From the NCBI GenBank assembly GCA_021613375.1, contig CM038725.1, positions 16,236,675 to 16,300,674 of the forward strand: DNA of 64,000 nt. Reading direction: 5' to 3'. The DNA comes from Megaleporinus macrocephalus (Eukaryota > Chordata > Actinopteri > Characiformes > Anostomidae). The position numbers were made by a program, and so were the translations under genes. This document shows positions 39,501 through 52,809 of this stretch, piece by piece (within the stretch, counting starts at the first letter, position 1; each line of letters starts with the position of its first letter). The notes beneath the pieces are model-generated. The model did no database searches and was not told where the DNA came from. It worked only from the letters and a program-made list of their open reading frames with translations.

Positions 39501-42500
39501 ATTTTCCACATTACCACATTCTGCAACACCAGACTGATCTGATCTTCAGCTCTTTTATTCTGTTTCTTACTACATGCAAATCAATCTTTTGCAAATGTTA
39601 ATGTGATAAAGCGTGTTCCCCCAACCACAAAATGTGGCCAAGAAGACACCCTTTATGGGTAGAGTCGGGCGAATGGTCTGGAGCACCGGATAAAAACGGC
39701 AGAGAGGCAAAATTAGTCCATCACCTTTTATAGCCAGTCACCTCCAAATACACACAACGCCAAAAAAGCAATAAAGATAAAGAAAAAAAAAGAAATAAAC
39801 ACACAAACAGAAAGCAAATGGCCTCTCAGAGGTATAAGGCAACGACTATAACATCATAAGTTACATAATTTTTTCTACTAACTTACACAGCATTATCTCT
39901 CACAGGCAGCTTAGCGAAGAGTCCCTTTTCCTCCATCATTGGGGGTATAAATACAGGTAGCCCCTCCCCGACATATACCAACATCAATTACAGGTTAAAA
40001 CCCCACACCCCAATCACTCACACAAAGCCCCAAAACCTCAACATGGCAATGTCACGGCACATGGTCCCATCACAAACAACGGCTGTCTCTGGAACAGACA
40101 GTCAACCTGCATACAATGATCAATACACATATTCTCCTTCAACGACACTCTTCCTCCCCTCCCTGTCTACACAGGTTGGACTTACCACGTAAGTTAAATT
40201 CAGGAGCTACCCCACTGGTACTCTTTTGGAACCGTGAAGGTAAGTATCAACAGTGCCAATTTGAAAAAGTTAAGGACCTATGCCTGAGTAACTTGGTAAT
40301 GGGTAGGGGTAACCTACATCATTACAGTTAACTTGTCAGATTGTAATGCTGAATAAGCTAACATGATTTTACGTGTACATACAGTGCAGTCTTGTAGGTT
40401 TCTGTTTGACTTATTTCTTTATTTCTTAATGATTTGTGCAAACTGTATAACTGAGACGATCAGCCCCCACTTATGTTTTGTGTGAGATGAATGCCTTTTA
40501 AATCAGTAGTGCATGTTGTTTTCAGTGGACTGAAAGTGTGGGCGCTGATTAAGTAGCATCGATCAATTACCATACCATGAGTGTTCCAGCAAGACACACT
40601 AATACGAAACCTCATGAATTAGTACAGCCTTTTAGCAGACAGAGCCAGAGTTTGTTGAATGATCTCTATTTCTGATTATTGTTGATAAGGGGTCTCAAAA
40701 TAAGATTATTAAGATAAAAAGAATTTACTGTTAAAATCATTTGGTTTTTTTCTCCTGTGGAGCTGTGCCTTGATTTCCGAACCTTTTTTGTTTTTGCTCT
40801 GTGTTAAAAAATGCCATTCTGATATATTTTTCATCTTTCTTTAATTATACATCTTTGAGTAAAGACAAGTACTCCAAAAGTAACAGAAAGTAATCAGAGT
40901 ATGGGACTTTAATATAGCAAACCTTATGTCATGTAGTAAGTAACCTTTATAAACCTGCACCCAGTACAAAACCTACACTTAACTGAACTGAACAGAACTG
41001 GAATTAAATCAAATGAAAGAAAAGAAAAGAGAAGAAAATAGCAGCATGGGCTCCAGTGCAATTGCCTGCCCATCTTGTCTAGCTTTTATACCAATGCCCG
41101 TAGGGTCACCAGCCCTGGTCCTGCCCTTTTGAATGTTTTCTCTGGTATAACACACCCAATTGTACTGAGTGAGGGCACGTTAGTTAATCGCTTACTTGGC
41201 TCTGGTGAGTCAGAACATGGACAATGGACAAACTCCACAGCAGTACTTCAGGTCCAGGGCTGGGAACCACTGCAGGCCCCCTACTGGCACATATGCTGCT
41301 AAGTATACAGCCTATACAGCCTACTGAAGTAACGCAGTTTGAACTATAATAACATTATCATTAGGGATGCAACCATGCATCGCGAGACAGTTTATAATCA
41401 ATGCAAATATGTCACGACTGAAATCGATTGAGATGTAAAATGAATTGATAGCCTTCTGAAACAGCAGAGCTCACTAGCGTGCTCTACCTTCCTTGTTTGA
41501 CGCCACATCACATTAGTTGAATGTACTGTGTCACAACAGTCTAAAAACTAGGGCGTGAAAAATATAAACTTGCAAGTTCTAACATTTCACACATGTAAAT
41601 TTTCACTCATGAAACTCACGAGCACAGAAAGAAGAACTGCACACGCATTTTTCATAAGCATGCACTCAAACCGTCTTTCTTTACAACCTTTACTGTGTTT
41701 ATCTCTCTCGATTTGATATTTTTTTGGCTACTCTCTGCGCTTGAGTTTTCAGAGGGGGCGGGTTTGACAGTTTTTTGGGGGGGGGGGATGCTATTGGTTG
41801 ATGGCACCCCATTTCATGACTGACCACTCACTTCGAACAGCCTCTCAAACTACAACTACATCTTACCACTTTTTATGAGCCTGTATTCACTTCAATTTAC
41901 TTAGATAAAAATAAGCAAAATACAGCATTTTGTAGTTTTGTTATAGATAAATAATAAAAGTAAACTTTCTCAGTCATATTTATGGGTTCAGTTTGATTTA
42001 GTAAATTGTATCTTGAGGCCAGCATTGTGAATCGCACTGCATTGTGAGTAGAGTGTATCATTCCATCCCTAAGTATCATGCACATCCATATTCTACATGT
42101 TAAACTATATTCACATAATCACATGAGTGCTACTACTGTGTCCAGCTTTAGCATGAACATGATTCTCCCTTATGCTGCTCTGGTTGGTTGCAGTGAGACA
42201 GTACTGAGCTGACCTGGCAAAGGACTGAAATTTCAGTCCGATCTAGAATTCAGTTATACATAAACATATTTAAACACAAACTTATTTCATTTCAGTTGAA
42301 GCCCTTTTGCTTATTAAAATAATTCTGATACTTTTAAAACCAGTCTGTATAAGTTTGAGACTGGCAAGCTAGCTGCAGTAATTCCTGGGTGAATCTTTAT
42401 GTCTCATACATCCACATCTCAGATAAAGCCTTAATTACACAGAGCATACCAAAATCTGATTTACACAAAGTGATTCAGCGAGGCAATAGATGATGACTTA

Positions 42501-45500
42501 ATCTTAAACCAATGTGCACTTTGCAAATATTTATCTTGGACACGATGCCGAAGCCTGGACTGATGTCCATCAGCTGTGAAGGATTTGTTTCCAAATTGTG
42601 AGGGATATCCAAAGCTGAATTCGGCCTTGTGCCTACATCACAAGCTACTTGCTACACTGAGGGCCAGATGTATGTACCTAAGAAAGTGATGTGCTTTGAT
42701 GCTGTTGCAACGCGCTCTGAAATTCACACCTAGTTCACTAAGGCTGTAATAACACAAGCTGCATACAGGACCACCCTATTTATTATTCTACGCTTGTGAG
42801 CCGCAGGGTTTTAAAAGTGCAGTAATACTGAGGAATGATAAACAAGCTTGGAACAAAGGAAACAATACAAGTTTAGTCAAGTTCTCTGCCACAAAACATT
42901 CTACAGTAACATAACTGCATCCTGGCTAAAAACCACAATCATTTAGGAAAGTATAACATGCAACACACTGTCACTGTCCAAAAAAAACATATATTTCCAA
43001 AATAGTAACTTTACAGGCCAAAACCTTTTTTACTTTCAATGTAAGGCAATGGAACTAGAATTTTTTGGAGCATTTCTATTGATTAATTCATTAGTTGTCC
43101 ATTTATAAATAGTGATATCTAAAAAAATAGTGTTCTTTTATTGGGCAGTTTCAGTGGCTGGGAGTCTGTGGCTTGATCCAGCAACTATTACAGAGGAAGT
43201 CTTGCAATAACAAAAAAGACAGACTTTGAGTGCGAGTTGTAAAAATATGGAAAAACCCGGCCAATGAAGTATTTGAAAACTCCAGACAAGAGTTGTGGAG
43301 TATACTGTAATGCACACAAGCACAGTATAACAGACCTTTCTGTGTGTCTGAGTTTCATTTACTCCAGCAGTAATTTTGTTAAAGAGTCTATGTAGTGTAT
43401 GAATGTGTGTAGGTTGATTTGTGTTTGTGCATGTATGTTATCAATGAATGTGCCTGTAAAGTTACCTTTGATTTAGTTTGTTTATTTTGATCTATGAACT
43501 GAGGGTGAGTGTGGGAGGGCACCATCTGTTATTTGTGTATGTGTTTTCATTGTGCATCATGATTTCAGTTTGGTAATATTTTTTTAATTGTTCAAAAAAC
43601 AGTGGCTACTTGTTAAACCTATGCAAAAGTTTGGGCACACTTTACATGTGTCATAATGCACAATTACTACTTGAACACACTAAATTGAACACAAAAACAT
43701 AAAAAACATAAATTAGCAACATAAATTATGGCCAGTATGGCCAGTTCCAATGATGAATTCAGCAAATGAATTATAAAACACACATACATTTGCTAATGAA
43801 TGTCACAGGTTCTCTGCAGAGTATGTGACCTTATTTTAATTCAAACTAATAAAAACTCAAAATCTGCCATTTGATTGACGGTGGTGTTTAAACTTGTCTT
43901 TGACTGTATGAAGAAACAGAAACACATTTTGAGCAAAATGTGCCATACAAAGCAAAACTAGATTTACATAACGATGAATAAATTAGGAGCACCATCAACA
44001 GCAAATGGCAGACTATGTGGAAAAAATGACATTATCATCTACCAAGATTTTTGATCTCTCCAATGTGGCACACACTGATAGCTTTCAACAGCTGTTACTG
44101 TTTAACTGAAGTTGTAACATGACTAGTGTTGTAAAAAATGTGAATATATAAGCCACAATAAATTAATGTTATGGTTTTTTGTACAGCAGCAGTAGTAGCA
44201 GATCTTTATTCCTTCACTGACCTGTCAGAACCATGCGCATCAGCATGTCCCTCAGGAAGGTTTTGTTGATGATGTCCCATAGCCACTGGAAGTGGGTGAG
44301 GATGTAGTGGCTGAAATCAGGACTGGGCTTCAGGAACTCATAGACTCTGGACCAGAACTCCGCTATGAGGAAGACAAGAAAAAACAGGAATCTTCATGAC
44401 TGTATTTTGACAGTAGGCATATTAATATTTTGCTGACTGTATGTAATGGCATGTACATTGCAAAGGTGTATCTGGTATCAGTTCATTGGCTGTAAAATTA
44501 AATATATGCTCTATAACTTTACACAGCATACTGGTTGAATATTAACAATTACAAAATATAAATTAAATGGTTCAAAGCGTGTGTATGATTTTGCGGCAGC
44601 AAAATAAAAGAGTTTATAATGGAAAAGTGAAAGAGATGCCAAATTTGGTGAATATTAGCCTGGAATTTCATGACTCCTGAGATCTGTTTTGAAAAAGTAA
44701 TCTTAATGCTATATCACTCCCTGGAGAAGTAAGTTCAGCAACATTTCGGATAAGAAGAGAATACTGCACATCACTGTCACTGCAAGGATCCTGCAAAGTG
44801 TGCAAGAGCTTCAGCTGTTTTAAATTTTCGTTTAAAACCTGCTAAATATCTCATAACCTGCTAAAAGTTTTTGAAGCATGGCAGCCACACCATGGTCACT
44901 TGAGTGACTCCAAGTTAAGCTCATGCAACAAAAAGTGGAGATATTTTGAAAGTTGACAGATCTGAATGATTAAATAAGCAAAGCCATATATAAGCAGAGT
45001 TCAGGTTCTATTATTCAGTGCTTAGGGCTTATGAACCATTTTTTCATAACACCTCCCAAAGACTAAGACACTGTATGAATTTTTATGTTACAGGTAAAAA
45101 AAAATCTACAAAATTACGACACGGTTACCCAAGTACTGCATTCTCGTACCCATCATTAGTAAGTTGGATAGAAAACCTTTTTAGACTTACAATCAGAAAA
45201 CAAGTACACAGATGCTGGTTGTGAATTGCAAGCCTGATTTTGGGTTTATGGGCTCACATACTTCTAAAGAAGAAATCCAAATAGTGCTATCTGCTCTTAA
45301 TCAGTGCAGAGAAACATTGCTTAATACCTTTTTCAACAAACTGCAGAGATCCTCACTTTCATGAATGTGTTACTTTCACTTACCAGGAGTGAAAAACTTT
45401 TATTACCTTATTTTAGTTTACATGGTAGTACACTGATACGTTTTCTGGCTTTTAAATAAAATACTAGATAACTGAGCTAGAATGTTTACTTCATTCATAG

Positions 45501-48500
45501 ACACTTATAAACCCTAAATATTGAGACATAACATGTATCTGAATTCAGTAAAATTTATTAAATGTAGACATTTTGATACAGAGGGTCAGCACTGGCTAAA
45601 AGCTCTGCTCCTCTGGAGTCTAGTAAATAAAATTATTGATATAAAATGTCTCTGTTAAATCTATCCAAATCTATCAATCTATCACATTTATCCAATACAT
45701 ATAGTTTTATTTTTAAACAAAGGTCTGCTGATAGAGATATGATTCCCTACTAGCCAAAAGAATAAAGGTGAGATTTCAGATTATAGCAGACAGCAGAATG
45801 CAGAAAGATATTAGCATTATCTTAGCATTAGCATATTAACACCTGAATAGAATACAAGCATACCCTAATAAAATCTCTGGAGTTTTAAAGCCTAAACATA
45901 TCACCAAAATATATATTTAAATCTAACAGTGCTGCATACAGCAGAGAGTTTGAAGTCACTAAGCTGTAAATGCGCTACTAGAAGCAATAACGTTTAAGAT
46001 TTTAGCAGATCCCTAATCAGGAGCTCTCTTCCGTTTGATGTTGCTAATGTGTTATTTTGTAGTGTAACTGATCTTATGTTCTTCAAGTGAGTAAGAGCGA
46101 ATGTGTTGGGTTTTACATTAATTAAGACATAACAGAGATTCCAGAGATTTTGCCACACAGTAGAGCTGGAGGTCCGTGTGTTAGTACATGTACTGGGCTG
46201 GACAGGGGAGGAAACATGCACTAGGGTTAAGGGTGCCTGGTTTTTCATACACAGCTGGGCAGCTATCTGGCTAAAATAGTGGTCACCAAGTAAGCTGGTA
46301 ACAACTTGCAAACTCAAGTGTTAAACTATTCTTGACTGCTAATATGATTTATAAGAACCAGCAAAAAGAATAAACCAGAATCAAAGGTATAAACTCTTCT
46401 ACTTGGAAAGCTGATAGCTGCTACAAACGGCTTTAGCAGTACACTTAACCACATCTGCACCGCTTGTACGAAAAAGTTGCTGTCATCTGGTGACGTAAAG
46501 CATGAGCACCGACTACACACACCTCAAAACGGCCAATTGGTAAACAGCACATTTTGGATGACCTGAGGCAAAAACTATGAATGCTCAAAAAAGCACAGTG
46601 AGCGTTCATTGGATGAGCAGATGTTTTCTCTGGGTGGACAATGCTGACATCAGCCCACCCGTGTACACAGCCCTGGTATGATTTCTAAGCCTTTTCCAGT
46701 GCTAACCTTAGCTAAACACTTTTAACCATTCACTGCTTTTCGCATGACTATGCATAAATTACATGTAGACTCATACACAATCTTAATGAGGCAGGTCTAG
46801 ATCAGAACACAAGATGATGTGTATGAATGACAGAAATGGTCATGACAGGCAAAACTGTTATTGTGGGAACTCAATGAAATATAACAGTAAGTGAAGAAAG
46901 TTACAGAAAAATGGCAGCAAATAAAGATAAGGTAGTGAAAAGGTAGTTTATAGATACCTTGCACCACAAAATCACACTAAATCCTGCATTCACTTCACAT
47001 TTACCACATAGCTCTGGTGGGGCATGAGCCGTTAAGGAACCCTGAGAGGTCTGCCAGGTATGTGCAAACTCTGTTTTCCTTGCAGAGGAGTGTGACTGTG
47101 TTTCCTCCCTCTGTGTTTATTTACCTTATTTTTTTCTTGCTATGTCTGAGACCCTATTGCAGACGTCTGGTTAGTACTTACAAAGCTGTACTCCAGAAAA
47201 GATTAAACAGCAATTAAACACGTTTTTACCAATCCACATTGCGAGTGAGTTTAGCCCTTTAATCTAAGAAACAGAGGTCTTTGAGATCTGTTACAAACCA
47301 ATAACACAATTCTGGCCAAAATTTTAAAAAATCAGAGCAATGCATGTTTATCAGATGTTGTCATGATACTAAGTTATTATAAAACAAGTCAGCATACACT
47401 GATTTTACAGGCCTTGATTTTTAGCACATTTTAACCACATTAACATTGGCACCAACAGGTTTCCATTTAGGTTCTCTACAGAGCTTTTTGTGTTGTCTTG
47501 TTGCTGAATATCTGCAGGCATTCTTTACGCAATGAGAAAAATTTAATGTTACTCAAACTGCACTCAAACTGTACATAAGAGAAGAAAGGAAAAAGAACAA
47601 GAACATCTGTACTTACGAATAGTGCAATTTTTTCCATAATATCCGGTCCTGGTGCAGTCGCATTCGTAACTATCCAGCCCATATCTCACACAAACACCCC
47701 AGTGTTGGCAAGGGTAGTAGCAACAAGGATTCACTAAAAAAAGAAATCAAACAGTAATGTGTCATGAGAACAAAGAATAAATACAATGAAAAAGCTTTTT
47801 TATCAGAAAGTAACTGATATATACATCAAGAATTAATTGCCTAGAGCCCGGTCTCAGAACCACTAACTGAGGTTTACATCACATGAATGCATATGTGGGA
47901 TGAAGAACCAAGCTCAAGCCTGGTAGTGCCTGATACACGCCTCTCTGCCTTAATGACTGACATTAGCCCAAAATAGCGCAACTTCTGAATGAAATGTGGT
48001 TGCATGCATTACAATAGAGATAACCAGACTACTCTACAATTCTTCTGAATAGTTCCTGTTACACAATGTTGCAAGATGAGCTATTCACAGTGAAAACACT
48101 GTGAAAGGGAGCTTGGCGTGCGAAAAGCTTCTGTTTATTATAGTCATGCTCCATGGCTCCACACAATAGGGTCCTTGAATCCTATTGAATCCTAAATAAG
48201 ACTTGAACCTGCAAATGCACATGGTACCTACCTAGTGTTCTCTTTTGAGATATTTAAGACAACCAACAGTCCTGTACTGATGGAAATAGAACACCAACAG
48301 AAAATGGTACAAGTGTCTGAGAGGCGTTGAATTGACGAATTGATTAAATTTGTATTTAATTTATCATGCCACAGATTTTATATGAAACACCATGTTAATA
48401 AAAATGCCGAATTATGTTGCTTGTGCAATGATGTTTGAAATGTTCCATTAATACTATAGAAATCTAAAAAAAACCCTAAAATTATATATTTACGCATGCA

Positions 48501-49893
48501 TCACTGGGGGGGTTGCTGGAGCCTATTCCATGCACACCGGGCAGAAGCAGGAAACAACCTGGACATATCTTATGGGAGATCTCATGTGCCTCTCAGTCTG
48601 GAGTCTTGGAATAACTATCGTATATGAGTTTCTTGTTAGGTGGCCTGTAACCTCCTGTAAGCTAATAGAAGACTGTTGACAAAAATCAGAAAATGGTCAC
48701 TTTATTTCATTCAATTTTTAATGTGACACAAAACTGTGAACTAATGAACTACTATACCTAATATACAAATCACTATGGTGAGTATAAAATAAAGGGACTC
48801 TAATTTATGAGAAAAAACATTAAGCACATACTGCATGAAAGATCAGAAAACCTTAACAGTTAAAATACAGCCTGTCTTACACCTCTTCCATTTATCTGCC
48901 CTAAATGTGAGTAGCCTGTACTGATATAAAGTGGACCCATCCCACTCAGGTCTAGACATGCTCCTCACTCCTCGCACATACCTCCAGGGGCAGATCAGCT
49001 CAGATGAGAATGAAATTCCTGGGTTCCTCTCTGGCATGCAACACTCAACCTTGTATTGAGTTTTTCGAGCACAGATACACGCTACAAAGTTTCTTTAACA
49101 TGTCTCTGATCAGGAGAGCTCACAAAACTTAGATCTACACACCAAGTCAGTGCAACAATGCAGAACAGTTAGTGTACACTTCCTCAGATGTTCTTTAGTA
49201 AAGAAAAACGTTGTGTCATGAACACTTAACAATGTAAGGACTTTTCCCTGCTAGCTGCCTTCACTTCAGCCTTGGCCAAAACTTCTGCTGAGCTTCTACT
49301 AACGTTCCTCAAAGGTTCTTTAGCAAAGATAATGGTTGTATACAGAAAGAACCATAAAAGAACCCTTTGCATGAGTAAAGGCTTCATTGTGTCATGACAG
49401 TGTTCCTCAGACTGATGGAGGATGTGCTGTTGAAGGTTCTGCTATAGTTATGAAGTTAACAGAAGAACCTTGTTGGTGCTGTAGAACCTTTTCCCTAAGG
49501 AATCCATCATGACCTACATCAGTCTAAAGAACCACTTCTTGTTGCAAAGAACTCTTTCATCAGGCAAAGGGTTCTTAGATGGTTAGGACCATTATCTTTG
49601 CTAAAGAACCTTTGAAGAATGTTAGTAGAGGTTCAGCAGAAGTCTTGGCCAAGGCTGGAGTGGAGACAGCTGGCAGGAAAAGGTGCCTTGCAATGTTAAG
49701 CCTACTTACCAGTTTTTGCCTGTAGAGAGTCTTCCTCCTCACCAAGACATGACGTCCACTCCTGCACCAAGGTGCATGTCCAAATGAGAAGAACAGTGTT
49801 CACTGCAGAGAAAGAAACTCGAGGTTAAAATAAAGTAACAAATCGCTGCAACTTCTGCTGTGAAGAAACTCTTTTCCAGCGCGTACCTTTCAT
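30982..49893 (-). CDS. ptgs1: prostaglandin G/H synthase 1 (cyclooxygenase-1)
   Basis: Haem enzyme of the ER and nuclear envelope that turns arachidonate into PGG2, then PGH2. Eleven exons in transcript order: 49887-49893, 49710-49802, 47617-47733, 44222-44362, 36929-37072, 36602-36783, 35207-35290, 34269-34515, 33670-33956, 32719-32866, 30982-31331. They give 599 residues, the human COX-1 length. Signal peptide in about 1-23; EGF domain from about 34 (NPCCYYPCQ...[10 protein letters not shown]); membrane-binding helices about 73-119; then the peroxidase/cyclooxygenase domain. Key residues, one above usual numbering: Arg121 (VRANLIPS), His208 (FTHQFF), Tyr386 and His389 (LYHWHP), Ser531 (APFSLKG). 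Sequons NCT, NNT and NTS are kept. It ends in RSEL, near the STEL ER signal. The separate signal-peptide exon and lack of the COX-2 C-terminal insertion mark it as PTGS1. Confidence 0.96.
31600..31870 (-). mobile_element. tRNA-derived SINE-like repeat in ptgs1 intron 10
   Basis: On the minus strand it reads GTGAGTTCAATCCCTGATGA, a B-box-like tRNA motif, followed by CTACCATGGACTGGGGACC. It cannot fold as a tRNA. Exact ends are uncertain. Confidence 0.4.
31957..32672. mobile_element. inverted-repeat DNA transposon copy in ptgs1 intron 10
   Basis: The left end is GCACACTCACTAAGCACTTT and the right end is AAAGTGCTCGGTGAGTGTGC, long inverted termini. The interior has CTGACCCTACCATCTAAGTG and CCAGTTTTGGTGAGCCTGAG, words I associate with an abundant teleost repeat; a truncated relative lies at 20640-21065. 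It lies about 45 bp from the donor of exon 10 (32719). Confidence 0.65.
35345..35425. repeat. (AT)n microsatellite near the acceptor of ptgs1 exon 7
   Basis: 81 bp of AT repeats starting 55 bp upstream (in transcript direction) of exon 7, whose first base is 35290. Confidence 0.97.
35938..36031. repeat. compound (TAC)n-(TAA)n microsatellite
   Basis: About twelve TAC units to 35974, passing into TAA units with one CAA interruption. Lies in ptgs1 intron 6. Confidence 0.95.
36535..36591. repeat. (AT)n microsatellite next to the donor of ptgs1 exon 6
   Basis: 57 bp of AT repeats. On the transcript strand the intron begins GTAAGGAATT and enters the AT tract about 10 nt after the exon border at 36602. 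Confidence 0.97.
37073..44221. other. ptgs1 intron 4: mixed repeats, no exon
   Basis: The largest ptgs1 intron (7.1 kb). 41095-41285 contains GGTCCAGGGCTGGGAACCAC, a motif of a common fish repeat. 42960-43110 shares ACTTTCAATGTAAG and neighbouring words with 58960-59090. 43618 starts CCTATGCAAAAGTTTGGGCA, which looks like a transposon end whose partner was not found. 38020-38520 and 39600-40330 are of higher complexity but unrecognised. No coding exon supported. Confidence 0.4.
49225..49702. mobile_element. fold-back element abutting the ptgs1 exon 2 donor
   Basis: The left arm from 49225 (CTTAACAATGTAAGG...CAGCCTTGGCCAAAACTTC) is an inverted copy of the right arm up to 49702. Arms of about 120 bp share AAAGGTTCTTTAGCAAAGAT, and weaker pairing continues inwards (AAGAACCCTTTGC / GCAAAGGGTTCTT). 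No coding capacity. The right end stops 8 bp from exon 2 (last base 49710). Confidence 0.7.
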
Positions 49894-49979
49894 TGTATAA
49901 TCTGGGACAAACTGCAGACAGTTGGCGCAGAGGGTCAAGAGAAATTATTCAGAACGATTTAAAAGTAGTGCAGTGCATC

Positions 49980-50475
49980 AAACCTCCGGTGCGCATTAGT
50001 TCAACTCGGCTCTGCGCGTCTTTACGGGAAAGCGGATTACGTTATGCTGAACGTGAGATGTCCAGCCAACCAGCCTCGACAAGAAAACATCTGTCAAGTG
50101 TTGGACGTCTCGTCTACAGCGGATATGAATGGATCCCCCGCCCCTGACCCGCAGCCGCCAATGCGCGTACTTCATGCTGAACAAACGGACGCGCTCTGGC
50201 CCCGAATGATTAAACTGGGAGACCTGTATCGGATTACAAGCGCGGTCTGCTTGTCTGGACCTCCAAGTCAAGCATTTTCACCAGCGCCACCGCGCGTTTC
50301 ACTCTCACTGAGTGCTTCAACTGTGTGTGAACGTCCAGCGAGGACCCATGCCCCCCTCACCCTCAGACGTTTGGTTTTTAACTATGCAAACAAAGAATCA
50401 TAGCGACCGGTGGTCTTTGAAGGAAGCGCAGGTCAGTTTGGAGATCCTGAAGCCCCCCCTGCTGGGCGAGCGATG
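49980..50475 (-). promoter_or_regulatory. ptgs1: CpG-rich promoter region of ptgs1
   Basis: About 500 bp with dense CpG in an otherwise CpG-poor window, lying just upstream of the ptgs1 start codon at 49891-49893. Open frames here on both strands are by-products of the GC-richness. The TSS is not visible and no clear TATA box is seen. Confidence 0.6.
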
Positions 50476-50604
50476 TAATATCTTCTTTTTTTTTAAATGC
50501 ATTATGAAATCTAAAATATTTCCCTTTCACTAAAAGCTGTGCCGTGGAAAGACCAGGTCTTGAAATCAGATTGCACCATTTTTTTGTGATCTCAAAATAA
50601 TAAA

Positions 50605-50672
50605 AGTTTTTTAATGTCACATTAATGTCAAATTATGTCACATTTAATGTCACATTAATGTCAAATTAATAA
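50605..50672. repeat. short tandem repeat of about 33 bp, two copies
   Basis: TTAATGTCACATTAATGTCA occurs twice in direct orientation. No function suggested. Confidence 0.7.
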
Positions 50673-51145
50673 CAACTTTTGTTAACCTAATGCTGCAGCC
50701 TGTATCTACTGCCCAGTCTGTTCGTAACGTAGTAGCAACAAGTATTTTTCCAAAAAAGACATGACACACTGATGTTTTATGAGAACAATGGAGAAGAATG
50801 GACATTGTGAAATAAAAAAAAGCTGGTAGATTTGCGTGCATCATGTTTACTCAATTGTAAAAAAATCTGTATCAATTAAGAATTCAGTGCATTGATCACC
50901 TTCTCAGAATCAACAACTGGGTTTTCCATCATATAAATGCGTGATCTCAAGTAAACCCTATTAACAAAAGAATAGCCAGCCACTATATGTCCACTAGCGA
51001 CGGGGATAGCAGTCCACTGGCATCCTGCTTGGTGTTTTCCAGGCGACCCACTCGTGAATAAGCAGTGTTAGACAAAATGCCACTCCTCATTGCTTGTTTT
51101 CCATTCCTGTTTAATTCTCCAAGTCTTCAATGCAGCTCTGTTTCT

Positions 51146-51715
51146 GTTTAAAGGAGCAATATGTGAGATTGCTTAAACACTCTGAATCTTAAACACTGCT
51201 GAACGCTGTTAGAAGACTAACCATCAGGGCCTCTTCCTCATCTATCACCAACCAGCTCTCCTGTCCATTTGTGCCAACTGCAACACCCTCAATCACATCA
51301 CTGTGCCAGCCTTCTGTACAAGCTTTGAGATAGGATGGGACTGTTTCAGCTCACACACACTTTACATAAAGACTCAGTTAGAGACTGCCTCAGTCAGAGA
51401 CTGCCTCAGTCAGAGACTGCCTCTACCTGTGCAGTTTCTAAAGCTTTGCCATCCAGACTTCAAACAGAGACTCTCTTAGCTTTTATTCTGTATTTAGCTT
51501 ATTAAACTGTAAATACTGTTTGACCAGAGAAGGATGGGTCTCCCCTTGAAAGTTTCGGTTCCTCTCAAGGTTTCTTCCTCCAGTCTGAGGAAGTTTTTTC
51601 TTGGCACTGGCGCCTCTGGCTTGTTCACTGGAGGATATACATGTTGTAACTGTCTGTTTTCAAACTTCTGTAAAGCTGCTTTGTGACAAAATTGTTGTAA
51701 AAACAATAAAATAAA
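51146..51715 (+). repeat. SINE-like repeat with LINE-type tail
   Basis: It starts beside TTAAAGGAGCAATATGTGAG (the terminal motif of the 156-538 element). It contains three tandem copies of AGTCAGAGACTGCCTC at about 51372-51422. It ends with GGTTTCTTCCTCCAGTCTGA, CTCTGGCTTGTTCACT and TAAAGCTGCTTTGTGAC followed by an A-rich tail, a 3' tail frequent in fish SINE/LINE copies. Confidence 0.6.
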
Positions 51716-52255
51716 AAATTAATTTATTTTATTAAATTAAAATTATCAACATAATGTGAAGAAATAACAGTTGTTATGATAAGTCGTGTTGCAGAGGTAT
51801 CTACTGAAGTTAGTATGATAACCTGCTAACTGTGTTGAATGCTTTACTGAAGAAAAAACACATGAACACAACTTTTCTAGTGATCTCAGTGTTCTTACAG
51901 TGCATGTTTATTTTCCCCCTTTCTTCAGAAGTTCAGACATCTATACCCAGTGGAGGTCGTATTACTATATAGGTGTTTCAGTTTTCAACCTACAGTCGTT
52001 TGACAGAGTTTATGCTTCTGTGGATGGCCCCAGTCCCTTTTGATGGACAGCTGAAATTGACACTCTCCCTCTATCCTTACCGGGGCACTTCAAGTCATTA
52101 CTAATTGCAGGGAACAGGGAGGTTTTTTTGATTCGGATGAGGTAAGACAATTATTTTCAAGGGTTCCAGGTTAAGAGCATGAGTTAATCGATTCCAGTTC
52201 AGCCATAATTAGGGCCTGCTGATGTAGCCATGCAGTTTTCTCATTGTTAGGGGTC

Positions 52256-52262
52256 TATAAAA
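52256..52262 (+). promoter_or_regulatory. lhx6: TATA box of the LIM-homeobox gene
   Basis: TATAAAA lies 64 bp before the start codon at 52326, placing the TSS near 52290. Upstream, 52140-52230 carries several homeodomain-type sites (ACAATTATT, TTAATCGATT, CATAATTAGG); a CAGCTG E-box lies downstream of the TATA box near 52299. Confidence 0.55.
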
Positions 52263-52325
52263 CAGGACAGGCTTAAGGTGAGGCCAGAGAGCACCCAGCT
52301 GCTGCAGTGGCCGTTACCTTCTGAA

Positions 52326-52809
52326 ATGGTGAGTTTAAACTACAAAACTATGTCCCGTTATATCAGGTCAAATGTATATGGAACCGCAGCCTTTTATTGT
52401 CTTTTCATTGCCATTTATTATAGTCTGTTAGGATTATAAAGGCTTAAAAGACTTAAAGACAATATTGCACTATATTTAAATAATCAGTATACAAATATTC
52501 CATAAATCCAAAGAACCCATGAAGGCAGAATTGGTATTATGTTTATAAATCTCATCATCCATGGAAAAATAATGTTTTCATGTTTTATTTGTAGTCGTTA
52601 TTGAACAGAACAGGCGAGGAGTTGAAAGGTGAATCATCGCCAGCATCTTCAATAAATGAGGAGGCTCACATCTGTGCTCGATGCACACAGGAAATCCAGG
52701 ACAGATACTTATTAAAGGTGCTTATTTCTTTGAAATAGTGAGCAAAATGACAGTAATGTATTTATTGCAATAAATGTAATAATAATAACAATAAATAATT
52801 ATATATAAT

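Noticed and set aside
45994..46317. 107-codon minus-strand frame in ptgs1 intron 3
   Set aside because: No similarity to ptgs1 or another family is visible, and the flanking exons join in phase without it.
50044..50403. 119-codon plus-strand frame upstream of ptgs1
   Set aside because: It lies in the CpG-rich promoter region, where stop codons are rare by composition; no domain, and competing frames exist on both strands.
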